Below are positions 45,325-54,107 of a stretch of 64,000 nucleotides of DNA, one piece after another. The notes beneath the pieces are model-generated. The model searched no databases. It saw only the letters and a list, made by a program, of their open reading frames with translations, and was not told the DNA's origin. The position numbers were made by a program, and so were the translations under genes. The stretch is from an uncultured Lactobacillus sp. (GTDB lineage Bacteria; Bacillota; Bacilli; Lactobacillales; Lactobacillaceae), in NCBI GenBank assembly GCA_937874185.1, contig CALNAK010000035.1, forward strand, positions 72,611-136,610. The letters run 5' to 3'. Each line of letters opens with the position of its first letter. Position 1 is the stretch's first letter.

Positions 45325-46611
45325 ATGACGACAGTTGTTGTAGTAGGTACTCAATGGGGCGACGAAGGTAAAGGTAAGATTACCGATTATTTTAGTGGTG
45401 AAGCTAACATTATTGCACGTTACCAAGGTGGAGATAATGCTGGACATACTCTAAACATTGATAATCAAGTTTACAAATTAAGATCAGTTCCATCTGGTAT
45501 TTTATATTCAGATAAAACTAGTGTTATTGGAAATGGTGTTGTTTTGAACCTTGAATCACTTGAAGAAGAATTGCAACGTCTTCACGACCAAGGTGTAGAT
45601 ACAACTAATTTGAAAATTTCTAACCGTGCACAATTGATTCTTCCATATCATATTGAATTGGATAAACTTCAAGAAGCTGCTAAAGGTGATTCCAAAGTTG
45701 GAACAACTAATAGAGGTATCGGACCTGCTTATACTGATAAGGCATCACGTGTTGGTATCAGAATGGCTGATATTCTTGATAAAGATTTGTTCAAGGAATT
45801 ATTGACAGAGAATCTTAAAGAGAAGAATGAATTATTTACAAAAATCTACGGTGCTGAACCAATGAAATTTGACGATATTTTTGAAAAATATTATCAATTT
45901 GGTCAAGACTTAAAAGATCGTGTTATCGACACTTCTGCATTTTTAAATAGAGAATTAAAGAATGGTAAGAACGTATTATTTGAAGGCGCACAAGGAATCA
46001 TGCTTGATATTGACCATGGTACTTATCCTTATGTAACTTCATCTAATCCAGCTGGTGGTGTAACTACTGGTGCCGGAATCGGTGCTCCTTTGATCGACAA
46101 TGTCATCGGTGTAGTTAAAGCCTACACATCAAGAGTTGGTGCTGGTCCATTCCCAACAGAACAATTGAATGATACAGGTGACTTTTTAAGAGAAGCCGGT
46201 CATGAATACGGAACAGTTACACATCGTCCACGCCGTGTTGGTTGGATCGATCTAGTTGTTCTAAAACACTCATGTAACGTTTCAGGAGTTACTCACCTAT
46301 CACTAAATTGTTTAGACGTTCTAACAGGACTCAAAGAAATCAAAGTCTGCACAGGCTACGATTTAAACGGCAAGATCATTGACGAATATCCAGCAAACTT
46401 GAATGTTTTAGCAAAATGCAAACCAGTTTACAAGACATTCCCAGGCTGGACAGAAGATATGACCCAAGCCAAGAGCCTAAAAGATTTACCACAAGCAGCA
46501 TTAGATTATTTAGACTTTATCAAAGACCAATTAGGCGTTGAATACGCAACAGTTTCAGTTGGACCAGATAGAGAACAAACAATCGAAGTAAATGACGTTT
46601 GGACAGACTAG
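45325..46611 (+). CDS. purA: Adenylosuccinate synthetase
   Basis: 428 residues. GTQWGDEGKGKITDYF (P-loop with catalytic Asp), GDNAGHTL, GTTNRGIGPAYTDKASR and GVTTGAGIGAPLID are all family motifs, and KVCTGYDLNGK is near the C-terminus. Converts IMP and aspartate to adenylosuccinate with GTP in AMP synthesis. Last of the gdpP-rplI-dnaB-purA run. A D-family palindrome begins within two bases of its stop codon. Confidence 0.98.
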   Translation: MTTVVVVGTQWGDEGKGKITDYFSGEANIIARYQGGDNAGHTLNIDNQVYKLRSVPSGILYSDKTSVIGNGVVLNLESLEEELQRLHDQGVDTTNLKISNRAQLILPYHIELDKLQEAAKGDSKVGTTNRGIGPAYTDKASRVGIRMADILDKDLFKELLTENLKEKNELFTKIYGAEPMKFDDIFEKYYQFGQDLKDRVIDTSAFLNRELKNGKNVLFEGAQGIMLDIDHGTYPYVTSSNPAGGVTTGAGIGAPLIDNVIGVVKAYTSRVGAGPFPTEQLNDTGDFLREAGHEYGTVTHRPRRVGWIDLVVLKHSCNVSGVTHLSLNCLDVLTGLKEIKVCTGYDLNGKIIDEYPANLNVLAKCKPVYKTFPGWTEDMTQAKSLKDLPQAALDYLDFIKDQLGVEYATVSVGPDREQTIEVNDVWTD

Positions 46612-46612
46612 A

Positions 46613-46728
46613 GAGCGGAGAGCAACGGTTAGATTCTGAGCATTTGCAGGACTTCACGAATTGTACGCGGAACTATGCGTACGATTTGGGAAGTCAGGCA
46701 AAGCACAGGAATCTGTTGCTCGCAGCTC
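46613..46728 (+). repeat. Large palindromic element, family D copy 1
   Basis: Starts directly after the purA stop. Stem: GAGC and GCTC, GAGCAAC and GTTGCTC, AGATTC and GAATCT, GCATTTGC and GGCAAAGC, GGACTTC and GAAGTC, topped by GTACGC-N8-GCGTAC. It is partly complementary in sequence to the copy at 48375, which is inverted. The rest of the gap to 46939 has a terminator. Confidence 0.82.
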
Positions 46729-46796
46729 GTTTAGGACGAACAAGCAAAAAAATTTAATACATAAAAATTGAGTAATACGAATTAAACGAAACCAAC

Positions 46797-46834
46797 AAAA
46801 AGACCACTGAGCAAACAAACTCAGTGGTCTTTTT
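46797..46834. terminator. Intrinsic terminator downstream of purA
   Basis: AAAAAGACCACTGAG and CTCAGTGGTCTTTTT perfect stem around 8 bases. Confidence 0.9.
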
Positions 46835-46939
46835 CCATCCCCCAAAAAACAAAATCATTGCAAAACAAAATAACGGTGTTACTATAATCAATACAAGTTA
46901 ATAATAAAGTAACAACGAAAAGAAAGAAGAATACAACTT

Positions 46940-47788
46940 ATGACAAAATACGCTATAACAGGTTCAACTGGCCACTTCGGTCAAAACGCTCTTAAAGAAT
47001 TAGTAAAACTAGTACCAGCAACTGATATAATTGCCCTAGCTCGTAATACTAAAAAGGCTAAGGATATGGTTCCAACAGGAGTAGAAGTACGTCCCGGTGA
47101 CTATACAGATGTTGATCAACTAACTGAATCTCTAAAAGGAATTGATCGACTACTATTTATTTCATCTCAACCCGGTGGACCAGTAGCAAGACTAACTCAA
47201 CATCAAAATCTTGTTAAAGCTGCTAAGAATGCAGGTGTTGGTTATATTGCATATACAAGTTTCCCACACGCTGATTCAGCAACAGTTTCATTGGCATCTG
47301 ACCATAAAGAAACTGAGAAATTGATTAAAGAATCAGGGATGAAGTATTCATTTTTACGTAATAATTGGTATTTGGAAAATGATGCTGCTGGGTTAAAAGA
47401 AGCTGCTAAAGGCAATGATTTTATCTACTCAGCAGGTGATGGAAAAGCTGGTTGGGCTTTGGAAAGTGAATATTCAGAAGCTGCCGCAAAAGTTTTAGCT
47501 ACTCAAGATACTAAGGATGTTTATGAATTTGCCGGTGAATCAAGAACTTATGCGCAACTTGCTGAAGGGGTCGCAGGTAACTTTAAAGTATCATCCCTCA
47601 CAGATACTGAATATTCTAAGTTGTTAAAGGATTCAGGAATGGATGATATGACAATTGGGATTATTATCTCTATTCAAGATTTAATTTCAGACGGAGCTTT
47701 AGCTGAAGAAACAACTGATTTACTAGATGTTTTGGGTCACGATTTGACTCCTATTTCAGAGGCAATCAAAACAGTTGTTGGCGAATAA
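46940..47788 (+). CDS. NmrA-like/QOR2-type NAD(P)-binding oxidoreductase
   Basis: 282 residues of the atypical SDR family. N-terminal dinucleotide motif ITGSTGHFGQNALKEL, RPGDYTDVDQL as the second strand, and LFISSQPGG, RNNWYLEN and YEFAGES as in quinone oxidoreductase 2/YtfG-like proteins. It probably reduces quinones or related electrophiles with NAD(P)H; the substrate is unknown. An Rrf2 regulator gene follows by 58 bp, a common pairing for electrophile or redox response. Confidence 0.88.
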   Translation: MTKYAITGSTGHFGQNALKELVKLVPATDIIALARNTKKAKDMVPTGVEVRPGDYTDVDQLTESLKGIDRLLFISSQPGGPVARLTQHQNLVKAAKNAGVGYIAYTSFPHADSATVSLASDHKETEKLIKESGMKYSFLRNNWYLENDAAGLKEAAKGNDFIYSAGDGKAGWALESEYSEAAAKVLATQDTKDVYEFAGESRTYAQLAEGVAGNFKVSSLTDTEYSKLLKDSGMDDMTIGIIISIQDLISDGALAEETTDLLDVLGHDLTPISEAIKTVVGE

Positions 47789-47846
47789 ATTTTCATCTTC
47801 TCTGAGAATGCTTTATTATATTAAAAGGTATTAGGAGGAGTTTAAT

Positions 47847-48296
47847 ATGAAATTTTCTAATAAGCTAAGTGATGGAGTCCACATCTTGGCATATGTTGAA
47901 ATCTGTAAAGATGGTGATTTATCTAGCTCAGCCATAGCAAGTAGTATTGAATCCAATCCTAGCTTGGTTCGCAGGATGATGTCACGTTTAACAAAAGCCG
48001 ATTTACTGGAAAGCAGTCCGGGAAAGGTAGCACCTAAACTTGGACGTCCAGCTAGTGAAATTACTCTGTTAGACGTCTATCAGGTCATGGAAGACAATCA
48101 CAATCTCTTACATGTTGATGAAAAAACCAATCCAGCATGTATCGTTGGTGGTAATATTCAACAGACCTTAACTGGGATTTATCAAAAAATCCAAAGTGAT
48201 GCTGAGAAAAGTATGTCACAGGTAACTCTACAAAGTATTATTGATGATATTTTGCATAATAATGAACAAAAAAATAAAAAAACAGAACAGAACTAA
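47847..48296 (+). CDS. Rrf2-family transcriptional regulator
   Basis: 149 residues. Winged helix near the N-terminus: SNKLSDGVHILAYVEICK, then SSAIASSIESNPSLVRRMMSRL. A wing with PGKVAPKLGRPASEITLLDVYQ follows. In the region where iron-sulfur Rrf2 proteins have three cysteines there is only one (NPACIVGG), so it is likely a cluster-free YwnA-like sensor. It probably regulates the oxidoreductase upstream. A ribosome binding site AGGAGG precedes the ATG. Confidence 0.9.
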   Translation: MKFSNKLSDGVHILAYVEICKDGDLSSSAIASSIESNPSLVRRMMSRLTKADLLESSPGKVAPKLGRPASEITLLDVYQVMEDNHNLLHVDEKTNPACIVGGNIQQTLTGIYQKIQSDAEKSMSQVTLQSIIDDILHNNEQKNKKTEQN

Positions 48297-48320
48297 AAAT
48301 GTTCAGTCTCTGAAATCATA

Positions 48321-48357
48321 AAATAGCCGATAACTTAATTTTGAGTTATCGGCTATT
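48321..48357 (+). terminator. Terminator hairpin, family B copy 3
   Basis: AAATAGCCGATAACT and AGTTATCGGCTATTT pair around TAATTTTG. The loop resembles those at 7999 and 41187. Confidence 0.8.
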
Positions 48358-48374
48358 TCTGTCTCTATTGAAAC

Positions 48375-48480
48375 GAGCTACACAAGCCAGATTCCTGTGC
48401 TTTGTAGGACTTCCCAAATCATATGCATAATTCGTGAAGTCCTGTAAATACTCAGAATCTAACCGGCTTGTGTAGCTCTC
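48375..48480 (-). repeat. Large palindromic element, family D copy 2
   Basis: On the minus strand it begins GAGAGCTACACAAGCCGG, 15 bp after the stop of the minus-strand gene at 48497. GAGCTACACAAGCC pairs perfectly with GGCTTGTGTAGCTC. Inner segments GGACTTCACGAATT and GATTTGGGAAGTCC are shared with copy 1 at 46613, while the basal stem differs on both arms. Confidence 0.85.
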
Positions 48481-48496
48481 TGATTTTCATGAAAAC

Positions 48497-49435
48497 TTAT
48501 TTATTCTGTGTATCAGTACTAATGATACCTTTCTGAAAATTGATATATCTTCCACTGTTTCGGCTATAAGTTAAAGTATAATAAATATTGTCATTTTTAT
48601 TCTTCTGCTTCAAATAGATTCTCGTGTAACGGGGGACGTCTGAAATTTGATAACCGATGATACCGTAGTTACTAACACGTGAGTTAGAATTTTTAGCTAA
48701 AACAAACAGTCCCATATTGCTTTTATCCGGATTAAGACCTAAATTAAGGGAAATCTGATTGAAATTACCAGGATCAGTCGCGTTGGTAGCGGTCAAATTA
48801 GAATTGATGATGGCTGTCTTTAAACGTTGCATGAAGACTGTAGCTTGATTAACACCATCTTTGCCCATTTCAATATTCTCTAAAACATACTGTGGTGGAT
48901 ATTTATTGGAACGTGAATTCAAGTATCGAGCCGAGGTGATTGAGTCACCTTTATGGTATAAACGGTAACGATAGCTGACAATAGTTTTAGTATCATCATA
49001 TCGATTACAACTAATCGTGACATATTTTCCGTGAGCATCTTTACCAAAGTTAAGCAACGTTATTTTAAAAATATAACGGTGCGCTTTTTTATGAATTTTT
49101 TCGAGTAAATCTTTTTCCTGTTGATTAGATAGGAAAGATAATTCATCGGTACTGTTGTAATCTTCATTAATCGTGCTGACAATATTAAGAGCTTGTTGCT
49201 TAGCTTTTGTCATGTCGCCATCGTCAAGACTAATTGATTTTGGTGCAATATCTTCGTCAATATTTTTGGGATTAACAATCAGTGAAAAGGGAATAGTGAT
49301 TTGAGCAATGCCGTTGACCGTCTTATCTTTGATTTTTCCAAGGTTAAAGGTGTAAGCGGCAATGATCATTACTAATAAGGTAAGGATAATTATCCATTTA
49401 ATATATTTTTTGTTTAATTTTTTCAAAATTCCCAC
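48497..49435 (-). CDS. Membrane-anchored extracellular protein, unknown
   Basis: 312 residues. Basic N-terminus, one transmembrane helix (about residues 13-32, YIKWIIILTLLVMIIAAYTF), and the rest predicted outside. No cysteine-based or enzymatic motif is recognised; C-terminal strands are Tyr/Arg/Asn-rich (YTRIYLKQKNKNDNIYYTL). Divergent from the 431-residue protein and PBP genes across a 65-bp gap, which suggests a cell-envelope role, but this is only context. Confidence 0.75.
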   Translation of the reverse strand: MGILKKLNKKYIKWIIILTLLVMIIAAYTFNLGKIKDKTVNGIAQITIPFSLIVNPKNIDEDIAPKSISLDDGDMTKAKQQALNIVSTINEDYNSTDELSFLSNQQEKDLLEKIHKKAHRYIFKITLLNFGKDAHGKYVTISCNRYDDTKTIVSYRYRLYHKGDSITSARYLNSRSNKYPPQYVLENIEMGKDGVNQATVFMQRLKTAIINSNLTATNATDPGNFNQISLNLGLNPDKSNMGLFVLAKNSNSRVSNYGIIGYQISDVPRYTRIYLKQKNKNDNIYYTLTYSRNSGRYINFQKGIISTDTQNK

Positions 49436-49500
49436 CCTTTATTTGCATGATAATTTACTATATATAATATACAAGATGAACTAGATATTTGGGGAAAATA

Positions 49501-50796
49501 ATGAAAGATAAGAAAGATTTAAAGACTAGGACCAAATCAGAGCATTATTTATTAATGAGTGCTGGGATTGTCGGTATCTTCACAGCCGTCATCTTTTTCG
49601 TTATGCTTTCACGAGGAATAGTTAATGCAGTAGTGACTTCAAGAATATCTAGTCAATACCAAGATAAAGAATTAGAAGTTTTAAAAACAGACTTAAATTA
49701 TAAGACCCTCGATTTTATCGGTGGTGTTATTAAAAATACTAATGGATATGTGATAACGACTGATAATATTAAGAAATATAATCAGTTGGAAGATTATATT
49801 CAGGCTCGAAAAGATCGTAATAAAGAAGTTAGTGCGTTATTTGATGGTAAGAATAATTACAAAGATGATGTTACTAGCGATAAAATCAATGATCTGGATA
49901 AGACTTTGCTAAAAGAAAAGAACCAAGATGTTTATCAAAAATTGCGGAATCGTTTAGACACAATTCAGATATGGTATGAACAGACTCAAGATGGTGAAAA
50001 GTATCTGGATAAGACTTGGCAACAGTATAATTCTGACAATGGCAGTTTAAGTTTTAAGAAAATTTCGATGGTCAATACTTACTACAAACTGATCAAGAAT
50101 AAGACGGTTAAGAAACGCTGGGAAACGCCGGTCAATCAAATGGATCAATACTTTGCTAATCACCAAGGGGAGAGCTCACGTGTGGCCGCGGTCAAACAAG
50201 AATTACAAGCCTTACGGAATGCGCCTTTAACTGAGAAATACACTCCAGCTAATGTCGATATTGTTTCAGGGATGAACTTCTCTAGTGGGGCAGCTGACAA
50301 GTTAACTCAAGCTGGCATTACCGGTAAGTATGCCTTGTACTACGATTCAAGCACTAATAATTTGGCCTTGATGACAAAAGTCAGCGGCAAGTATGTGGCT
50401 GAAGATGGTTATATTAGTGTTGTTAGTTCGCAAGTCGCTGCCGGAAAATACACAATCAAGAAGTTGGTCAGTGCAAGTAGTTCAGATGCCATTATTACCG
50501 ATAGTAGTAATAGCAATTTTGGACAGTATGTTCCAGATGCTACCGAAAGTGATTTAGCTGAGTTAGATGTAACTAGTCCTGAGAATACAACAGCAGACTT
50601 TAGTACAGCAACACCAGTCTTTTGGTTTAAAAATAATTCTGATTTAAACAAGTCAATTTACTTCACTAATAGTTCAACCTTAGGATTCATTTATGCAGGT
50701 GGAACTAGCTATGACGAAGGGATGCAGATCAGTTCATCTGACTTATCAACCTTGATGTCAAAAATCTCTTCTGGAATAACATTCTATGTTAATTAG
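49501..50796 (+). CDS. Membrane-anchored extracellular protein upstream of a class A PBP
   Basis: 431 residues from the ATG at 49501. The in-frame TTG 49489 overlaps the GGGGA ribosome binding site and is rejected. Single N-terminal transmembrane helix (about 20-43, LLMSAGIVGIFTAVIFFVML). A helical, charged middle (60-240) is followed by a Ser/Thr-rich beta-like C-terminal domain (about 260-431) ending FYVN. No family recognised. It ends 8 bp before the PBP gene, so the two are likely co-expressed and may act together in peptidoglycan synthesis. A TATAAT at 49463-49468 is its probable -10. Confidence 0.78.
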   Translation: MKDKKDLKTRTKSEHYLLMSAGIVGIFTAVIFFVMLSRGIVNAVVTSRISSQYQDKELEVLKTDLNYKTLDFIGGVIKNTNGYVITTDNIKKYNQLEDYIQARKDRNKEVSALFDGKNNYKDDVTSDKINDLDKTLLKEKNQDVYQKLRNRLDTIQIWYEQTQDGEKYLDKTWQQYNSDNGSLSFKKISMVNTYYKLIKNKTVKKRWETPVNQMDQYFANHQGESSRVAAVKQELQALRNAPLTEKYTPANVDIVSGMNFSSGAADKLTQAGITGKYALYYDSSTNNLALMTKVSGKYVAEDGYISVVSSQVAAGKYTIKKLVSASSSDAIITDSSNSNFGQYVPDATESDLAELDVTSPENTTADFSTATPVFWFKNNSDLNKSIYFTNSSTLGFIYAGGTSYDEGMQISSSDLSTLMSKISSGITFYVN

Positions 50797-50804
50797 GGGC
50801 TAAT

Positions 50805-53513
50805 ATGCGTAAAAAAAATACTGAGTTACGAGAAAGAGTAACTAAAAAAAGGCGAAAATGGCCATGGATTCTTTTGACATTGCTACTTCTAATTCTTCTG
50901 AGTGTAGGAGCATTTTGGTGGCGATATGGTTACGAAATCAGAAATACGATTGCGGATGGATACTCATACAGTCAAGGCTTGAAGGCATCCGACTTTCATC
51001 CTAAGAATTCCACCGTTATATATGACCGTAACGATAAAGAAATCAAAAAACTGTCACGATCCAGTTCCAATTACACACCGATAAATGAAATTAATCCCAA
51101 GATACGTAAGGGTTTGGTGGCCGTTGAAGATCAACGATTCTATGTTCATCACGGTGTCGATATGTATGCTATATTGCGATCAATTGGGTCAAAGCTACTT
51201 CGCCGTAGGACTGAGGGAGGATCAACCTTAACGCAACAACTGGTTAAGAACGTTATCCTAAAAGATCAATCTCAAAATATGACTCGTAAGCTGAAGGAAA
51301 TGGTAATTGCCCAACAGCTTGAGAAAAAATTTACCAAAGCTCAAATTTTAGAGTTCTATATTAATAATATCTATATGGGACACGGTTCATACGGATTCAG
51401 TGCCGCCTCTGATTACTATTTTTCAGAGAATCAAAAAGATTTATCGATTGATAAACTAGCTGTGCTAATTGGATTACCGAATAATCCAACCTACTATGAT
51501 CCGGTGGCTAATCCTAGTAGTACGATTAAACGTCGGAATATGATTCTCTATATCTTTAATCAACAAGGATTAATTTCGAAAAATACTTATTTAACCGCTC
51601 GAAAACGTCCTTTGGGACTGAAAATCAGTCAACGAAATTATAATAATGATATTTCTAATAACTATGCAATAAACTTTGCGGTAACTAGTGCTACTGAGGA
51701 ATTGATGAAGTCATCTGGATTCAGGATACAATATGATTTTAAAGATAAGGCAGCACGAAATGCCTATCAAGTTAAGTATGGTCAGGCAGCTGATCGTGCT
51801 CGTGGTGAATTGATCGATGGTGGTTATACGATTCACACGACAATTGATATGGATGTTCAAAATAAGATAGAAGATTTGATCAATAAGACTTATCAAGGTT
51901 ATACCAGTCGAGATGCTAATGGGAAACTGACGCCACAAGTTTCTAGTACGGTAATTGATAATAAAACTGGAGACGTTATAGCGGTGGTCGGTGGTCGAAC
52001 TACTGAAGGTGACCAATTTAATAGGGCAACCAGTGCCTATCGTCAACCCGGTTCAACTGCTAAACCATTGATAGCTTATACGCCAGCTTTTGAGAGAGGG
52101 TATTTACCACAGAGTAGTGTAGTAGATTCGGCTGTTAGTAATATACATAACTGGTACAGCGGTTATACTGGCAAGACAACGGTTCGTCACGCTTTAGAGA
52201 ACTCAATTAATACCGTTGCCTTTAAACTTGCTATGCAAGATACGAATCATACTTATTATGATGATTTATTGAAGATGGAATTTTCAGGCTTGACGCAGGG
52301 AGACAGTAATCCTATCAGTACTTTAGGTACCTTTGGTGCGACAACTACTGAAATGGCCTCAGCCTATAGTTCATTTTCTCGTGGTGGTCAGTTTATTCAT
52401 CCAAGTAATCTGACAAGTATTTATGACAATGATAATGGTCGTTACATTTATCAAAATACTCATATGAAGAAAAATGTCTACACTAAGAATGCCAGTTACA
52501 TGATGATCAATACGATGCAATCAGTTATTAGTGATGGTCTTGGTAAAGCAGCTGCACTTGATAATTACAAATATACAGCTGGTAAAACTGGTACGACCGA
52601 TGATACGAAGGATTCTTATTTCGTAGGAATGACACCTGACTTTACCATAGCTAATTGGACTGGTAATGATACTCCATCTACTTTGACAGCTAGTGAGGAC
52701 GCCTTAACAATGAAGGCTTTTAAAGCTGAAGGTGAATATTTAGTTGATCAAATGAAACAGAAACAAAGTAACTTTAAGAAACCTAATACAGTTACTGTCA
52801 GTGGTAGTAATTTATCAATCAATACTGCGAATGAGAAACCAAGTATTCAAGATATCATTGATAATGACTTCTCTAAATATAGTAGTGATCAGGAGAATAA
52901 AAATACTAATCGACTTTACAATTTGGATTATCGAATTATCTATCATTTGACTAAGAAGGAAGAATATAGTCGTGAAGATAAGGTTCAAAAGGCAATCGAT
53001 AAGTATAATGAATCTCCAATTACTAAGGAATCACAATATGATAGTAAGTTGAGTGAGCTTCAAAAGATTCGTTACTTGAATGCCAATGTTAAACGTCAAT
53101 CTGCCAAAATTGACTTTAATAAGCAGATATTGGAACTTCAAAAAAATCTCAATATGAGTCAAGCAATGTTCCAAGCTGCTAAGGATAATAAGAAGGTTGC
53201 TGAATACGAGTCTGAGAAGGAAGCTATCGAAACCCAACGAGCTCAGAAGCGTCAAGCAATGGTCGACAAGTTGATGCCACAATATACGGCACAATTGCAG
53301 AAGGTCAAGGATGCTTATAAGAATAATGATTCAGATAAGGAAGACCAGAAGAAGAAGTTATTAGATATTATGAATGAGATTAGAAGTTATGGTGGAACTG
53401 TGCCAGATGTTAAGATCAATGCTGGAAGTAGTTCTGGTTCAAACTCTAGTTCCAGTTCTTCTGATAGTAGTTCTTCTAGTTCAGGAACTTCTGATAGTTC
53501 GGATAGTGAGTAA
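50805..53513 (+). CDS. Class A penicillin-binding protein (PBP1A/2A type)
   Basis: 902 residues; bifunctional peptidoglycan glycosyltransferase and transpeptidase. One transmembrane helix (about 20-43). GT51 domain with the catalytic EDQRFYVHHGVD and GGSTLTQQLVKN. Transpeptidase domain with GSTAKP (SxxK), the SIN (SxN) motif in ENSINTVAF, and KTGTT. After about residue 690 comes a charged, partly coiled-coil region (KDNKKVAEYESEKEAIETQRAQKR) and a terminal Ser/Asp low-complexity tail (GSNSSSSSSDSSSSSSGTSD). Second gene of a pair with the membrane protein at 49501. An A-family repeat starts 3 bp after its stop. Confidence 0.95.
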   Translation: MRKKNTELRERVTKKRRKWPWILLTLLLLILLSVGAFWWRYGYEIRNTIADGYSYSQGLKASDFHPKNSTVIYDRNDKEIKKLSRSSSNYTPINEINPKIRKGLVAVEDQRFYVHHGVDMYAILRSIGSKLLRRRTEGGSTLTQQLVKNVILKDQSQNMTRKLKEMVIAQQLEKKFTKAQILEFYINNIYMGHGSYGFSAASDYYFSENQKDLSIDKLAVLIGLPNNPTYYDPVANPSSTIKRRNMILYIFNQQGLISKNTYLTARKRPLGLKISQRNYNNDISNNYAINFAVTSATEELMKSSGFRIQYDFKDKAARNAYQVKYGQAADRARGELIDGGYTIHTTIDMDVQNKIEDLINKTYQGYTSRDANGKLTPQVSSTVIDNKTGDVIAVVGGRTTEGDQFNRATSAYRQPGSTAKPLIAYTPAFERGYLPQSSVVDSAVSNIHNWYSGYTGKTTVRHALENSINTVAFKLAMQDTNHTYYDDLLKMEFSGLTQGDSNPISTLGTFGATTTEMASAYSSFSRGGQFIHPSNLTSIYDNDNGRYIYQNTHMKKNVYTKNASYMMINTMQSVISDGLGKAAALDNYKYTAGKTGTTDDTKDSYFVGMTPDFTIANWTGNDTPSTLTASEDALTMKAFKAEGEYLVDQMKQKQSNFKKPNTVTVSGSNLSINTANEKPSIQDIIDNDFSKYSSDQENKNTNRLYNLDYRIIYHLTKKEEYSREDKVQKAIDKYNESPITKESQYDSKLSELQKIRYLNANVKRQSAKIDFNKQILELQKNLNMSQAMFQAAKDNKKVAEYESEKEAIETQRAQKRQAMVDKLMPQYTAQLQKVKDAYKNNDSDKEDQKKKLLDIMNEIRSYGGTVPDVKINAGSSSGSNSSSSSSDSSSSSSGTSDSSDSE

Positions 53514-53515
53514 TT

Positions 53516-53680
53516 GCCGCCTTCCGCAAAAATTAAAATTTGGCTGGAACGTAGTGGGCACAACTTGAAGCTAATTCCAAGTTCGGGAATCATCTCCAAG
53601 ATTGGCCTTATTCTAACCTGACTTCGTCAGCTAAGAATAACTTCACTACTGAGCCAATTTTAATTTTTGCTCCAGGCTAG
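53516..53680 (+). repeat. Dispersed structured repeat, family A copy 2
   Basis: Starts 3 bp after the PBP stop. GCCGCCTTCCGCAAAAATT to TTGCTCCAGGCTAG. The outer arms AAAATTAAAATTTGGCT and AGCCAATTTTAATTTT pair; compared with copy 1 both arms have changed G/C pairs to A/T pairs. An extra segment makes the middle about 19 bp longer than in copy 1. Confidence 0.88.
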
Positions 53681-53703
53681 TTTGGTGATTTTGAGATTAA
53701 ATA

Positions 53704-53760
53704 GGACCTCCATAATAATTGGTTAGTAATACATTCCAATTATTACGGGGGTCTTTTTTT
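53704..53760 (+). terminator. Terminator downstream of the PBP operon
   Basis: GACCTCCATAATAATTGG and CCAATTATTACGGGGGTC form a long stem, then T7. The family C repeats begin immediately after the T tract. Confidence 0.85.
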
Positions 53761-53934
53761 AGTTTCTCTTACGACCTCTGGTCGTTAGAGAAACTTATGG
53801 GGTTGTCCGAAGGACAACGGCATTCTAATACGACCTCTGGTCGTTAGAGAAACTTATGGGGGTTGACCAGAGGACAACGGTATTCCAATACGTACCTAAG
53901 GTCGTTAAAGAAACTTATAGGGTAGCGGAATTCT
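53761..53934 (+). repeat. Tandem family C repeats, three copies with ~60-bp period
   Basis: Copy a (53761-53826) is complete: AGTTTCTCT/AGAGAAACT hairpin with inner ACGACC/GGTCGT, then GGTTGTCC/GGACAACC. Copy b (53827-53886) and copy c (53887-53934) lack the first arm and decay progressively. Related to the single copy at 16948-17013. The rest of the 53514-54107 gap holds repeat A2, a terminator and the PTS promoter. Confidence 0.85.
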
Positions 53935-54014
53935 AAGTTTTTTTGATGAGATTTTCAATTCATCTAAATTAATAACAAATTATAGAAAAACTAGTATTCC
54001 TTGATAAATATCAA

Positions 54015-54051
54015 AGAAAACGTTTACAAAAAGAATTTTAGCTGGTATTAT
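54015..54051 (+). promoter_or_regulatory. PTS operon promoter with cre site
   Basis: TTTACA (54023-54028), 17-bp spacer, TATTAT (54046-54051). The sequence AGAAAACGTTTACA (54015-54028) matches the catabolite-responsive element at 13 of 14 positions and covers the -35, so CcpA repression is likely. Confidence 0.75.
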
Positions 54052-54054
54052 GTA

Positions 54055-54085
54055 GTCATTCGAACGAGTGGTCATTCGGATGACT
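54055..54085 (+). promoter_or_regulatory. Candidate operator for the PTS operon
   Basis: GTCATTCG occurs twice (54055-54062 and 54071-54078) with a 16-bp period just after the -10. The second copy is part of the near-palindrome GTCATTCGGATGAC. Probable site for the GntR protein at 57529. Confidence 0.5.
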
Positions 54086-54107
54086 ATTTCAGAGAGGAGA
54101 ATTTAAC

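Noticed and set aside
53516..53680. Family A elements as insertion sequences
   Set aside because: No transposase ORF and no target-site duplication could be seen, so they are listed only as repeats.
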